Assembly (NCBI GenBank): GCA_902477615.1
Contig: CABSHY010000023.1
Span: 1 to 11,156, forward strand
Direction: 5' to 3'
Source of the DNA: an uncultured Sutterella sp.
Lineage (GTDB): Bacteria > Pseudomonadota > Gammaproteobacteria > Burkholderiales > Burkholderiaceae_F
DNA: 11,156 nucleotides
The notes under the pieces are model-generated. The model was given only the letters and a program-made list of their open reading frames with translations. It had not been told where the DNA came from and did not search any database. Below are positions 1 through 6,434 of the stretch, in pieces. Position 1 is the stretch's first letter; every line of letters begins with the position of its first letter. A program made the translations under genes and the position numbers.

Positions 1-41
1 AGCACTTCAGGCAAGTAAGAAATCGAACAAAAAGGATCGAT

Positions 42-353
42 TTATTTTGAGAGTTGATAGCGACGATACCAATTTTTCATCGTGCCGATCGGAATACGGG
101 TTTGTTCAAGAATGGCTGTCCAAGAATTGCCTTCTTCGCGCAATCGAATGACTCGATCAATTTCTTCTTGAGGATAGCGACGCGTTTTATTCTCAGAACT
201 CAGTAGCGTATCAAAGGCACCGACTTTGAACCGCCTGAACCAATCCCGAACCGTGGATACATTCAGTCCGAGTTGTTTTGCAGCACTCTTATAACCTTTC
301 CCCTCAAGGTAAAGGTTATATGCGCGGCGACGCATTTCAAAATTGGGTTCCAT
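42..353 (-). CDS. Small double helix-turn-helix protein, IS3/IS150 orfA-like
   Basis: A 103-residue basic protein with two helix-turn-helix units. The first spans about residues 8-43 (AAKQLGLNVSTVRDWFRRF); the second spans about 60-100 (ILEQTRIPIGTMKNWYRRY). This tandem layout is known from the DNA-binding first ORF of IS150/IS3-type elements, where a leucine zipper and then an integrase ORF (orfB) follow. Here the protein stops right after the second unit, shorter than IS150 orfA as I recall it (about 170 residues). The 41 bases left before the window edge show no recognisable orfB start, although the other two minus-strand frames stay open to the edge. The ATG at 353 lacks a strong ribosome binding site; only A/G-rich sequence precedes it. 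It may be an orphan orfA, a truncated element or a stand-alone regulator. No function beyond DNA binding can be assigned. Confidence 0.7.
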   Translation of the reverse strand: MEPNFEMRRRAYNLYLEGKGYKSAAKQLGLNVSTVRDWFRRFKVGAFDTLLSSENKTRRYPQEEIDRVIRLREEGNSWTAILEQTRIPIGTMKNWYRRYQLSK

Positions 354-442
354 AAGATTTCTTGCTTTCTTTCAAAAATTTCAAGCGTTTAGTAACGTCC
401 GTCTTTATTCTAGTACCATCGATTCCCAATGTCTCTCAAAAT
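44..442. repeat. 10-bp inverted repeat (44-53 and 433-442) enclosing the HTH gene
   Basis: ATTTTGAGAG at 44-53 is the exact reverse complement of CTCTCAAAAT at 433-442. The pair encloses the HTH gene almost exactly, the left arm starting at the last base of its stop codon. Terminal inverted repeats of this length occur in insertion sequences, but the arms do not extend in either direction and the sequence is AT-rich, so chance is a real alternative. Confidence 0.25.
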
Positions 443-497
443 TCATTATTCGTTACAAGAACCTAGGGAAAACAAGTATCAATCTAGTGAGAATGTC
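354..497. other. Intergenic stretch between trmD and the HTH gene
   Basis: An AT-rich, non-coding stretch of 144 bases downstream of trmD and upstream of the HTH gene. I see no G+C-rich hairpin followed by a T-run, so trmD has no visible intrinsic terminator and transcripts may read on into the HTH gene. It holds one arm (433-442, CTCTCAAAAT) of a 10-bp inverted repeat whose other arm lies at 44-53. Confidence 0.4.
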
Positions 498-1235
498 TTA
501 CTTATTTTGAGCGGTTAACCACTTCAAATCCGAAGCAGTAAGCTTGCCGTCTTGACGAGCTTTTTCCATCAAATCCGGTCGTGTGGCTTGCGTCAATGCC
601 AAGCTTTGTTCACGCGTCCACTTTTGGATATTGGCGTGATGCCCGCTTAAAAGAACGTCAGGCACCGACATATCGCGCCACACTTCGGGTCGCGTGTAGT
701 GCGGGGCATCCAAAAGCCCCGTTGAAAACGATTCATCCAACGTTGAGAGCTCTTTAATAGCCCCCGGAATTTGACGCACCACGGCATCAATTAATGTCAT
801 GGCGGGCAACTCGCCACCGGAGAGCACAAAGTCGCCGATACTCACCACTTCATCGACATACGTATCTAAAAAGCGTTGATCGATGCCTTCGTAGCGCCCG
901 CAGACCAATACAAGGTCTTCCCCGCTTTCAACCCAAGCGCGAACCTTTTCATCGGTTAATTTCTCACCATTGGGTGCAAAGCTCACCACTCGTCCACGAT
1001 TGCCGGAGGCACGAATGCGATCAACCGTACGGGCTAAGGGTTCTGCCATCATCACCATGCCGGGCCCTCCCCCAAAAGGACGATCATCAATCGTGCGGTG
1101 ATTGTCCGTCGTCTCTTCACGCGGATTCCAGGTATTTAAAGACCAAAGCCCGCGCTTTTGAGCACGAGCCGTAATCCCATTATCCGTAATGGCGGAAAAC
1201 ATCTCCGCAAACAAAGTAATGACATCAAAACGCAT
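498..1235 (-). CDS. trmD: tRNA (guanine-37-N1)-methyltransferase TrmD
   Basis: SPOUT (trefoil-knot) methyltransferase that puts a methyl from S-adenosylmethionine on N1 of G37, next to the anticodon, and so prevents +1 frameshifting; acts as a cytoplasmic dimer. At 245 residues it is close to the E. coli length of 255. Visible family motifs are DDRPFGGGPGMVMM (50-63), VCGRYEGID (111-119), SIGDFVLSGGELPAMTLID (132-150), Arg154 and GLLDAPHYTRPEV (173-185). TTG(1241), ATG(1238) and ATG(1235) stand in tandem. I chose ATG 1235 because TAAGGA at 1242-1247 is then 6 bases upstream and the protein begins MRFDVITLF, like the family. It follows iscX by a few bases, so it is probably the last gene of the isc transcript. 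Where E. coli has catalytic Asp169 in EDSF, this protein reads DESF (167-170), so a Glu aligns with that Asp. Confidence 0.96.
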   Translation of the reverse strand: MRFDVITLFAEMFSAITDNGITARAQKRGLWSLNTWNPREETTDNHRTIDDRPFGGGPGMVMMAEPLARTVDRIRASGNRGRVVSFAPNGEKLTDEKVRAWVESGEDLVLVCGRYEGIDQRFLDTYVDEVVSIGDFVLSGGELPAMTLIDAVVRQIPGAIKELSTLDESFSTGLLDAPHYTRPEVWRDMSVPDVLLSGHHANIQKWTREQSLALTQATRPDLMEKARQDGKLTASDLKWLTAQNK

Positions 1236-1241
1236 CATCAA

Positions 1242-1247
1242 TCCTTA
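1242..1247 (-). promoter_or_regulatory. Ribosome binding site of trmD
   Basis: TAAGGA on the minus strand overlaps the iscX stop codon (1245-1247). It lies 6 bases from ATG 1235, 3 from ATG 1238 and immediately before TTG 1241, so it favours ATG 1235 and suggests translational coupling with iscX. Confidence 0.6.
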
Positions 1248-1436
1248 ACGCTCATCAAGCCAAGCTTGAAGAATGGCTTCTAAAATCGCTTCATTGCTCT
1301 TTTCAGGATCGTCATCAAAATCCTCCAGCGCCATCACCATGGCATGAAGCTCGGTAAAGCGAAGCTTTAAGGGATCCACGTCAGGGTGCTCATCGTAGAG
1401 GTTTTCTGCAATTTCACGAGCGTCCGTCCAGCGCAT
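1245..1436 (-). CDS. iscX: Fe-S assembly protein IscX (YfhJ family)
   Basis: A 63-residue, strongly acidic protein matching IscX: it opens MRWTDAREIAENLYDEHPDVDP, carries the LRFTELHAMVMAL segment and an acidic DFDDDPEKSNE stretch, and ends ILQAWLDER. The family is normally about 64-66 residues. IscX binds IscS on the surface also used by ferredoxin and by frataxin (CyaY); it binds iron and tunes the rate of cluster building. It begins only 3 bases after the fdx stop and ends just before trmD, so it must share their transcript. The family match is clear; its exact role in the cell is less settled than that of the other isc genes. Confidence 0.95.
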   Translation of the reverse strand: MRWTDAREIAENLYDEHPDVDPLKLRFTELHAMVMALEDFDDDPEKSNEAILEAILQAWLDER

Positions 1437-1439
1437 AAC

Positions 1440-1775
1440 TTAGTGTTCCTTGGCGTGGTTGCGGGAGTACTTCGGTAATTCAACCGTAATGTCTTCTTCA
1501 CCCATGACCGTTTGACAAGACAAGCGACTCGTAGCCGTCACCCCCCAAGCATGATCGAGCATATCCAACTCTTCATCTTCGGGTTCATTTAAAGAATCAA
1601 ACCCTTCACGGATGATGACATGACACGTTGAGCAAGCGCCGGAGAATTCGCAGGCGTGTTCAATCTTTATACCGTTTGCCAACAACGCACGGGCTAATTT
1701 TGCACCGGTACGCACTTCGAAGGTCTTACCTTCCGGGCAGATGGTTTCATGCGGTAAAACCGTCACTTTAGGCAT
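1440..1775 (-). CDS. fdx: ISC-type [2Fe-2S] ferredoxin Fdx
   Basis: A 111-residue adrenodoxin-type ferredoxin of usual length for the ISC system. The four cluster ligands are Cys42, Cys48, Cys51 and Cys87, spaced C-X5-C-X2-C-X35-C, within ACEFSGACSTCHVI and SRLSCQTV. Cys13 is extra and probably not a ligand. In E. coli, Fdx gives electrons to IscS/IscU for reducing persulfide sulfur and for coupling [2Fe-2S] units into [4Fe-4S]. The acidic NEPEDEELDMLD stretch (63-74) corresponds to the helix used for partner docking. The start is supported by AAGGAAAAG upstream of ATG 1775. It lies 14 bases behind hscA and 3 before iscX, in the standard hscA-fdx-iscX order. Confidence 0.97.
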   Translation of the reverse strand: MPKVTVLPHETICPEGKTFEVRTGAKLARALLANGIKIEHACEFSGACSTCHVIIREGFDSLNEPEDEELDMLDHAWGVTATSRLSCQTVMGEEDITVELPKYSRNHAKEH

Positions 1776-1789
1776 AATTCTTTTCCTTT

Positions 1790-3655
1790 TTAAATATCAT
1801 CAATGCTCTTACCCGAGAGGGCTTGGGCAATCGCACGATCCATACGACGTTCGGCAAAACTTTCCGTTTCGGTCGTAAGCTGTTCTTCAATACGTTTAAT
1901 CTCGTCAAGTTCATGGCGTTCAATAGCGGCCAACAACTGCGTAATCAACGTACGAATCGTATTTTGTTCTTCGTCAGACAACAAATCGGCATCGCTTGCC
2001 AAGGCACTCACCGTGCTTTCAATCAAGCGACGAGCTTCTACTTCCTCTTCACGAAGAGCACGCAATCGCATATCTTCCTCAGCCGAGCCCGTGCCCTCTT
2101 GAAGCATACGAACAATTTCTTCGTCCGTTAAGCCATAAGAAGGTTTCACCGTGACGCTTGCTTCGACGCCTGTTTGCGTCTCACGCGCCGTCACCGACAA
2201 AAGACCATCAGCATCCACCGTAAAGGTCACACGAATACGGGCGGCACCGGCAACGAGTGCCGGTAAGCCCCGTAATTCAAATCGGGCAAGACTGCGACAA
2301 GCATCAACAATTTCACGTTCACCTTGCACCACGTGGATCGCCATGGCGGTTTGACCGTCCTTAAAGGTCGTAAATTCCTGCGCCATTGCAACCGGAATCG
2401 GCGTATTGCGGGGGATGACTTTTTCAACCAAACCGCCCATGGTTTCAAGCCCCAAGGACAAGGGGGTCACATCTAAGAGTAACCAGTCATCATCGCCCGT
2501 CGTGTTGCCCGCCAACATATTGGCCTGCTTGGCAGCCCCCACGGCCACCACTTCATCGGGATTAATGTTATCCAAGGGATCAAAACCCAAATAATCCTTA
2601 ATCGCCTCACGAATAACCGGCATGCGGGTAGAACCACCCACCAACACCAAACCTTGAATTTCGTCTCGGTTGAGTTTGGCATCTTTCATCACGTCTTCTA
2701 GCGTATCAATGGTCTTTTTCACCAAATGGCACGTAATGGACTTAAAGATTTCACGCGTGATCGTTAAATCAATAACCGTACCGTCTGATAGCGTCGTGTT
2801 CAAAGAAGCCGATTCGCTTTGACTCAAATCTTCCTTGGCTTGACGAGCAGCCATTAACAAACGGCGCTTATCGTCTGCGGACAAAATGGCGTCAATTTTG
2901 GCTTCGTGTCGTGCCCAGCAAAAAAGTCGATGGTCGAAGTCATCGCCCCCTAAAGCGGAGTCACCCCCCGTAGCCAACACTTCAAAAACGCCCTTCGTCA
3001 GTCGAAGAATCGAGACGTCAAAAGTGCCTCCACCCAAATCATAGATAACGTAAAGGCCTTCTGCGCCTTCATCCAAACCGTAAGCCAAAGCGGCCGCCGT
3101 CGGTTCATTCAAAAGACGTAAAACGTTTAATCCGGCTAAACGAGCCGCATCTTTCGTAGCTTGGCGTTGTGCATCATCAAAGTAAGCCGGTACCGTAATC
3201 ACGGCGCCCACCAACTCTCCGCCCAACGCTTCTTCTGCGCGAGCAGCCAATGTCTTTAAGATTTCAGCCGAGACTTCTACCGGGCTTTTTTCCCCGGCAC
3301 GCGTTTTAATGCGAAGCATGCCGGCGTCATTGGTAAATTGATACGGAAGGTTTCCGTGGTGTTCGATATCGGCTTGTGCACGACCCACAAAACGCTTAAC
3401 ACTCACAATGGTGTTTTGCGCATCATCACTAGCCGCTGCGCGAGCCTCTTCCCCGACCACTACTGTCTCATCGGGCATGTAACGTACAACCGACGGCAAT
3501 AACTTTTTGCCATCATGATCAGCCAGCACTTCCGTTTGAGCATTTCGAACCGTGGCCACCAAAGAATTCGTGGTGCCCAAATCAATCCCCACCGCTAAAC
3601 GGTGTTGATGAGGATCGGCCGAGAGACCCGGCTCAGAAATTTGCAATAACGCCAT
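1790..3655 (-). CDS. hscA: Hsp70-type chaperone HscA for Fe-S cluster transfer
   Basis: A 621-residue Hsp70 homologue, close to the E. coli length of 616. The N-terminal ATPase domain shows VGIDLGTTNS (22-31), AVITVPAYFDDAQRQATKDAA (about 151-171), NEPTAAALAYG (183-193), IYDLGGGTFDVS (204-215) and LVLVGGSTRMP (336-346). The linker LLLDVTPLSLG (392-402) leads to the substrate-binding domain, and a helical lid closes the protein. The extra N-terminal stretch before the first phosphate motif and the operon context identify HscA rather than DnaK. It binds the LPPVK motif of IscU and, with HscB, uses ATP to loosen the cluster for transfer to target proteins. It starts 27 bases after hscB; GAAAG upstream is a modest ribosome binding site. 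No frameshift or missing motif is seen. Confidence 0.97.
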   Translation of the reverse strand: MALLQISEPGLSADPHQHRLAVGIDLGTTNSLVATVRNAQTEVLADHDGKKLLPSVVRYMPDETVVVGEEARAAASDDAQNTIVSVKRFVGRAQADIEHHGNLPYQFTNDAGMLRIKTRAGEKSPVEVSAEILKTLAARAEEALGGELVGAVITVPAYFDDAQRQATKDAARLAGLNVLRLLNEPTAAALAYGLDEGAEGLYVIYDLGGGTFDVSILRLTKGVFEVLATGGDSALGGDDFDHRLFCWARHEAKIDAILSADDKRRLLMAARQAKEDLSQSESASLNTTLSDGTVIDLTITREIFKSITCHLVKKTIDTLEDVMKDAKLNRDEIQGLVLVGGSTRMPVIREAIKDYLGFDPLDNINPDEVVAVGAAKQANMLAGNTTGDDDWLLLDVTPLSLGLETMGGLVEKVIPRNTPIPVAMAQEFTTFKDGQTAMAIHVVQGEREIVDACRSLARFELRGLPALVAGAARIRVTFTVDADGLLSVTARETQTGVEASVTVKPSYGLTDEEIVRMLQEGTGSAEEDMRLRALREEEVEARRLIESTVSALASDADLLSDEEQNTIRTLITQLLAAIERHELDEIKRIEEQLTTETESFAERRMDRAIAQALSGKSIDDI

Positions 3656-3682
3656 AGTGAAATCTTTCTAATTCAATAACGG

Positions 3683-4174
3683 TTAGATTTGAGATGCGAG
3701 CTTTTCAATGAACATCAATTCTCGAGTAAGTTCATACGCTCGCGTCATATCCGACGTTTCGTCAAAAGCTTGAGTCAACGCGGCTAAAAGCGTTTCACGC
3801 TCAGCCTTGACTTTGTAGTTAAGTTCGCATCGAAGCGTCTCATTGTCGCTTTCTTGCGCAGCTTCCAGCGCTTCATGCCACATCATCTGACGCATTAAAA
3901 ATTCAGGTGGCATGGCCTTACGAGCGTTGACATCCAAACCCGCAAGTTTACAGAGATATTGTGCACGTTTTAAGTCATCGGCCAACGTCGCATAGGCTTC
4001 ATTGACTTGCACTGTCAATTGTTGGGCAATGCGCTTTTCAAGTGCAGAAGCACTCACGAAACGGTCCGGGTGCAAACGCGCCAAAAGTTTCGTTTTCGCC
4101 GCCTCTAATGAGACAAAATCAACCGCGTAACGACGCGGTTGATTTAAGAGTTCAAAATAATCTTTTTGAGCCAT
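3683..4174 (-). CDS. hscB: J-domain co-chaperone HscB
   Basis: A 163-residue type III J-protein. The N-terminal J domain (about 1-75) holds HPD at residues 35-37 in RLHPDRF, the tripeptide that triggers ATP hydrolysis by HscA. The C-terminal helical bundle (about 85-163) is the IscU-binding part in the E. coli protein, which has 171 residues. HscB delivers IscU to HscA. The start is uncertain: GTG at 4175-4177 and ATG at 4172-4174 are adjacent. I chose ATG, which places it 6 bases after the iscA stop. No Shine-Dalgarno sequence is evident, so translation may be coupled to iscA. The zinc-binding cysteines of long eukaryotic HscB are absent, as expected for a bacterial form. Confidence 0.95.
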   Translation of the reverse strand: MAQKDYFELLNQPRRYAVDFVSLEAAKTKLLARLHPDRFVSASALEKRIAQQLTVQVNEAYATLADDLKRAQYLCKLAGLDVNARKAMPPEFLMRQMMWHEALEAAQESDNETLRCELNYKVKAERETLLAALTQAFDETSDMTRAYELTRELMFIEKLASQI

Positions 4175-4180
4175 CACAAT

Positions 4181-4504
4181 TTAGACTTGGAAAGATTCAC
4201 CGCAACCGCAGTGACTCTTTTCATTGGGATTATGGAACTTAAAGCCTTCGTTTAAACCTTCACGGGTATAGTCCAATTCGGTTCCGTCAATATACGGTAA
4301 GCTCTTGGCATCCACAATGACCTTCACACCAAAAGATTCCCAAACATTGTCATCGTCATTGACGACATCGGCAAACTCAAGCTTATAGGCCATACCGGAG
4401 CAACCCGAAGTCTTCACACCTAAGCGAAGACCGATACCCTTACCACGCTTGGTTAAATAGGAAGCAACGTGTTGAGCAGCTTTTTCAGTTAAGGTGATCG
4501 CCAT
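4181..4504 (-). CDS. iscA: A-type Fe-S carrier IscA
   Basis: A 107-residue A-type carrier, the same size as E. coli IscA. The three conserved cysteines that bind iron or a cluster are Cys35 (KTSGCSGMAY), Cys99 and Cys101 (SHCGCGESF). Proteins of this family take clusters from IscU, or bind iron, and help form [4Fe-4S] clusters on target enzymes; they act as dimers in the cytoplasm. The position between iscU and hscB makes IscA more likely than the relatives ErpA or SufA. The ATG lies 2 bases after the iscU stop, and AAGGAA inside the end of iscU serves as ribosome binding site, so the two are probably translationally coupled. Confidence 0.97.
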   Translation of the reverse strand: MAITLTEKAAQHVASYLTKRGKGIGLRLGVKTSGCSGMAYKLEFADVVNDDDNVWESFGVKVIVDAKSLPYIDGTELDYTREGLNEGFKFHNPNEKSHCGCGESFQV

Positions 4505-4506
4505 GA

Positions 4507-4890
4507 TTACTTTCCTTGCTTTTGACGATAATCTTCAACGGCAGCCTTGATGGCGTCTTCGGCCAAAATTGAGCAGTGAATCTTCACCGGCGGCAATGCC
4601 AACTCTTGGGCGATTTCTTCGTTGGATAATTGCATGGCTTCATCAAGCGTCTTACCCTTAACCCATTCGGTCACAAGAGAGCTCGAAGCAATGGCAGAAC
4701 CACAGCCATAGGTCTTAAATTTAGCGTCTTCAATAACGCCGGCGTCACTCACCTTAATTTGCAAGCGCATCACATCACCGCAAGCAGGAGCGCCTACCAT
4801 ACCGGTGCCGACATCCTTTTCGTTCTTGTCTAACGTACCCACATTACGAGGATTTTCGTAGTGGTCCATTAACTTATCACTGTATTCCAT
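4507..4890 (-). CDS. iscU: Fe-S cluster scaffold IscU
   Basis: A 127-residue scaffold on which [2Fe-2S] clusters are assembled from iron and IscS-derived sulfur. All key residues sit at the same numbers as in E. coli IscU: Cys37 and Asp39 (PACGDVM), Cys63 (YGCGSA), His105 and Cys106 (KIHCS). The HscA recognition motif LPPVK is at 99-103. Asp39 is the residue whose change stabilises the cluster in other IscU proteins. The start is supported by AGGA 8 bases upstream of ATG 4890. It lies 28 bases after iscS. I see nothing unusual in the protein; it should work with the IscS, HscA and HscB encoded alongside. Confidence 0.98.
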   Translation of the reverse strand: MEYSDKLMDHYENPRNVGTLDKNEKDVGTGMVGAPACGDVMRLQIKVSDAGVIEDAKFKTYGCGSAIASSSLVTEWVKGKTLDEAMQLSNEEIAQELALPPVKIHCSILAEDAIKAAVEDYRQKQGK

Positions 4891-4918
4891 TCTTTTTTCC
4901 TAACTTGAAATTCGTTGT

Positions 4919-6127
4919 TTAGTGCTCAGACCACTTCACTTGGTTGAGGTCAATCCCCTCTTGGTGCATTTCCCACAAGGGAGACATTTCGCGAAGCTTG
5001 GCCACTTTTTCCTTTAATTGGGCAATGACGAAATCAATTTCTTCTTCCGTTGTGAAACGACCCAACGTGAAACGAATGGAGCTGTGAGCCAATTCGTCAT
5101 CGCGACCCAGGGCGCGCAAAACGAAAGAAGGTTCCAAACTGGCGGATGTACAAGCAGAACCGGAAGACACGGCGATATCCTTTAAGGCCAACATCAAGCT
5201 TTCGCCTTCAATGAAAGCAAAACTGACGTTCAAATTGCTCGTAACGCGATGTTCCCAATCCCCGTTTAAATACACTTCAGGGATTTCTTGAATGCCAGCC
5301 CACAACTTGTCACGCAACTTCTTCAAACGTGCATTGTCTTCGTCCATTTCCAAGCGAGCCAAGCGATAGGCTTCGCCCATACCGACGATTTGGTGCGTGG
5401 CCAAGGTGCCAGAGCGCATACCGCGTTCATGACCGCCACCGTGAATTTGAGCTTCTAAACGCACACGCGGCTTGCGACGAACATACAAAGCGCCGATCCC
5501 CTTGGGGCCGTAGACCTTGTGACCGGACATACTCATCAAGTCAATCGGATCCTTTGCCATGTCAAAGTGCAACTTGCCGATCCCTTGCGTAGCATCCACG
5601 TGGAAGAAGACACCGTGCTTGCGGCACATTTCACCGATTGCTTGCAAATCTTGAATGACACCGATTTCGTTGTTGACGGCCATCACGGAAATCAAAATCG
5701 TATCAGGACGAATAGCGGCTTCCAAGGCATTTAAATCCAACAAACCGTTGGGTAAAACGTCCATGTAGGTCACGTCATAGCCTTCGGTCTCAAGGTGACG
5801 CATACTATCCAAAACGGCCTTGTGTTCGGTCTTAACCGTGATCAAATGCTTGCCCTTGTCTTTATAGAAATGAGCAATGCCCTTAATGGCTAAGTTGTCG
5901 GCTTCGGTAGCACCCGAAGTCCAAACGATCTCGCGCGGATCGGCGTTAATCATTTGTGCGGCTTGACTACGAGCCTCATCCACAGCTGCCAAAGATTCCC
6001 AACCGTAGGCATGAGAGTTACTGGCAGCGTTGCCGAACTTTTCATACAAGTACGGAACCATCTTATCAACCACACGGGGATCACACGGCGTCGTGGCACC
6101 ATAGTCCAAATACACAGGCTTTTTCAT
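4919..6127 (-). CDS. iscS: Cysteine desulfurase IscS
   Basis: PLP-dependent desulfurase that converts L-cysteine to alanine and carries the sulfur as a persulfide for IscU, tRNA thiolation and other acceptors. It has 402 residues (E. coli 404). Visible features are LDYGATTPCDP (7-17), TSGATEADNLAI (70-81), the PLP-binding Lys204 in SGHKVYGPKG, GGGHERGMRSGT (230-241) and the catalytic Cys326 in SSGSACTSAS on the mobile loop. The C-terminus SPLWEMHQEGIDLN matches the IscU-binding tail of group I IscS. The frame is open back to 6184, but I chose ATG 6127: GGAAGGA stands 7 bases before it and the protein then begins MKKPVYLDYG like the family. It is the first gene of the operon; no iscR precedes it. 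Confidence 0.98.
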   Translation of the reverse strand: MKKPVYLDYGATTPCDPRVVDKMVPYLYEKFGNAASNSHAYGWESLAAVDEARSQAAQMINADPREIVWTSGATEADNLAIKGIAHFYKDKGKHLITVKTEHKAVLDSMRHLETEGYDVTYMDVLPNGLLDLNALEAAIRPDTILISVMAVNNEIGVIQDLQAIGEMCRKHGVFFHVDATQGIGKLHFDMAKDPIDLMSMSGHKVYGPKGIGALYVRRKPRVRLEAQIHGGGHERGMRSGTLATHQIVGMGEAYRLARLEMDEDNARLKKLRDKLWAGIQEIPEVYLNGDWEHRVTSNLNVSFAFIEGESLMLALKDIAVSSGSACTSASLEPSFVLRALGRDDELAHSSIRFTLGRFTTEEEIDFVIAQLKEKVAKLREMSPLWEMHQEGIDLNQVKWSEH

Positions 6128-6134
6128 GGAAATG

Positions 6135-6141
6135 TCCTTCC
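6135..6141 (-). promoter_or_regulatory. Ribosome binding site of iscS
   Basis: GGAAGGA on the minus strand lies 7 bases upstream of ATG 6127. It decides that start over the in-frame ATG at 6184, which would add a 19-residue tail not seen in the family. Confidence 0.75.
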
Positions 6142-6231
6142 GATTTTCTGTGTCTTTCACCCTGAAAGGCGCATCGAAAATCACTAATCAATCGTCAGGG
6201 ATAAACCCTAATTTTTTCAAAACCGTCGTAG

Positions 6232-6260
6232 ATATTACCGAGACAATGTTACGAACGCAA
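6232..6260 (-). promoter_or_regulatory. Possible isc promoter, proximal
   Basis: On the minus strand TTGCGT (6255-6260) and TAATAT (6232-6237) are 17 bases apart, a fair sigma-70 match (3/6 and 4/6). It starts right after the hairpin at 6261-6291, giving a terminator-then-promoter order and a leader of about 100 bases before iscS. Confidence 0.35.
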
Positions 6261-6291
6261 GAAAGGCTGAGGCAAAAGCTTTCAGCCTTTC
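6261..6291 (-). terminator. Perfect 10-bp hairpin, possible terminator or leader attenuator
   Basis: GAAAGGCTGA (6261-6270) and TCAGCCTTTC (6282-6291) form a perfect stem with an 11-base loop. Read on the minus strand the stem ends CCTTTC followed by TTGCG, a short and impure T-run, so termination would be moderate. It could end the phosphatase/flavoprotein transcript about 150 bases after its last stop, or act in the leader of isc transcripts that start farther up. On the plus strand no T-run follows. Confidence 0.45.
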
Positions 6292-6294
6292 AAC

Positions 6295-6321
6295 ATAAAA
6301 CAATGTAAACTATTGTTTTAT
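6295..6321. promoter_or_regulatory. Perfect 10-bp palindrome, operator-like
   Basis: ATAAAACAAT (6295-6304) and ATTGTTTTAT (6312-6321) are exact reverse complements around the 7-base spacer GTAAACT. The AT-rich arms would make a weak RNA hairpin, so a binding site for a dimeric regulator is more likely. It does not match the IscR, Fur or FNR consensus as I know them. The regulator is unknown. Confidence 0.4.
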
Positions 6322-6389
6322 AACGATTATTTTAATTTTTAAAAACTTGAAAATTTTGTTTTAAAGTATGAAGTGACTATAATCTTATG

Positions 6390-6419
6390 TTTAAAGTAAC
6401 TCCAGACTTTTCTTGTCAA
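6390..6419 (-). promoter_or_regulatory. Possible isc promoter, distal
   Basis: On the minus strand a perfect TTGACA (6414-6419) is followed after 18 bases by TTTAAA (6390-6395, 4/6). A transcript from here would have a leader of about 250 bases carrying both the palindrome and the hairpin. The surrounding AT-richness makes chance matches easy. Confidence 0.35.
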
Positions 6420-6434
6420 TTGATTCTCATTTTT
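6416..6434 (-). promoter_or_regulatory. Weak Fur-box-like sequence
   Basis: The minus strand reads AAAAATGAGAATCAATTGA. Against the 19-base Fur consensus GATAATGATAATCATTATC it matches at 12 positions, with the ATGAGAATCA core well kept and the right half poor. It overlaps the -35 element TTGACA of the distal promoter, the place where a repressor would act. Confidence 0.25.

Noticed and set aside
24..33. T-run (TTTTTTG on the minus strand) just after the HTH stop, as a possible orfA/orfB frameshift site
   Set aside because: It lies beyond the stop codon of the HTH frame, so ribosomes would terminate before reaching it, and no orfB-like protein is recognisable in the few bases left.
794..1174. 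Plus-strand open frame of 126 codons
   Set aside because: It lies fully antisense to trmD, has low-complexity composition rich in Arg, Ser and His, and no family features.
1803..2131. Two overlapping plus-strand open frames under the 3' end of hscA
   Set aside because: Both are antisense to conserved hscA codons and look like frame shadows.
5954..6308. Plus-strand open frames over the iscS start and leader
   Set aside because: They are antisense to iscS or run into the leader without a ribosome binding site or recognisable protein; iscR is not encoded on either strand here.
6378..6383. Perfect TATAAT on the plus strand
   Set aside because: No good -35 element lies at the right distance and no plus-strand gene follows; chance in AT-rich DNA is the simpler explanation.
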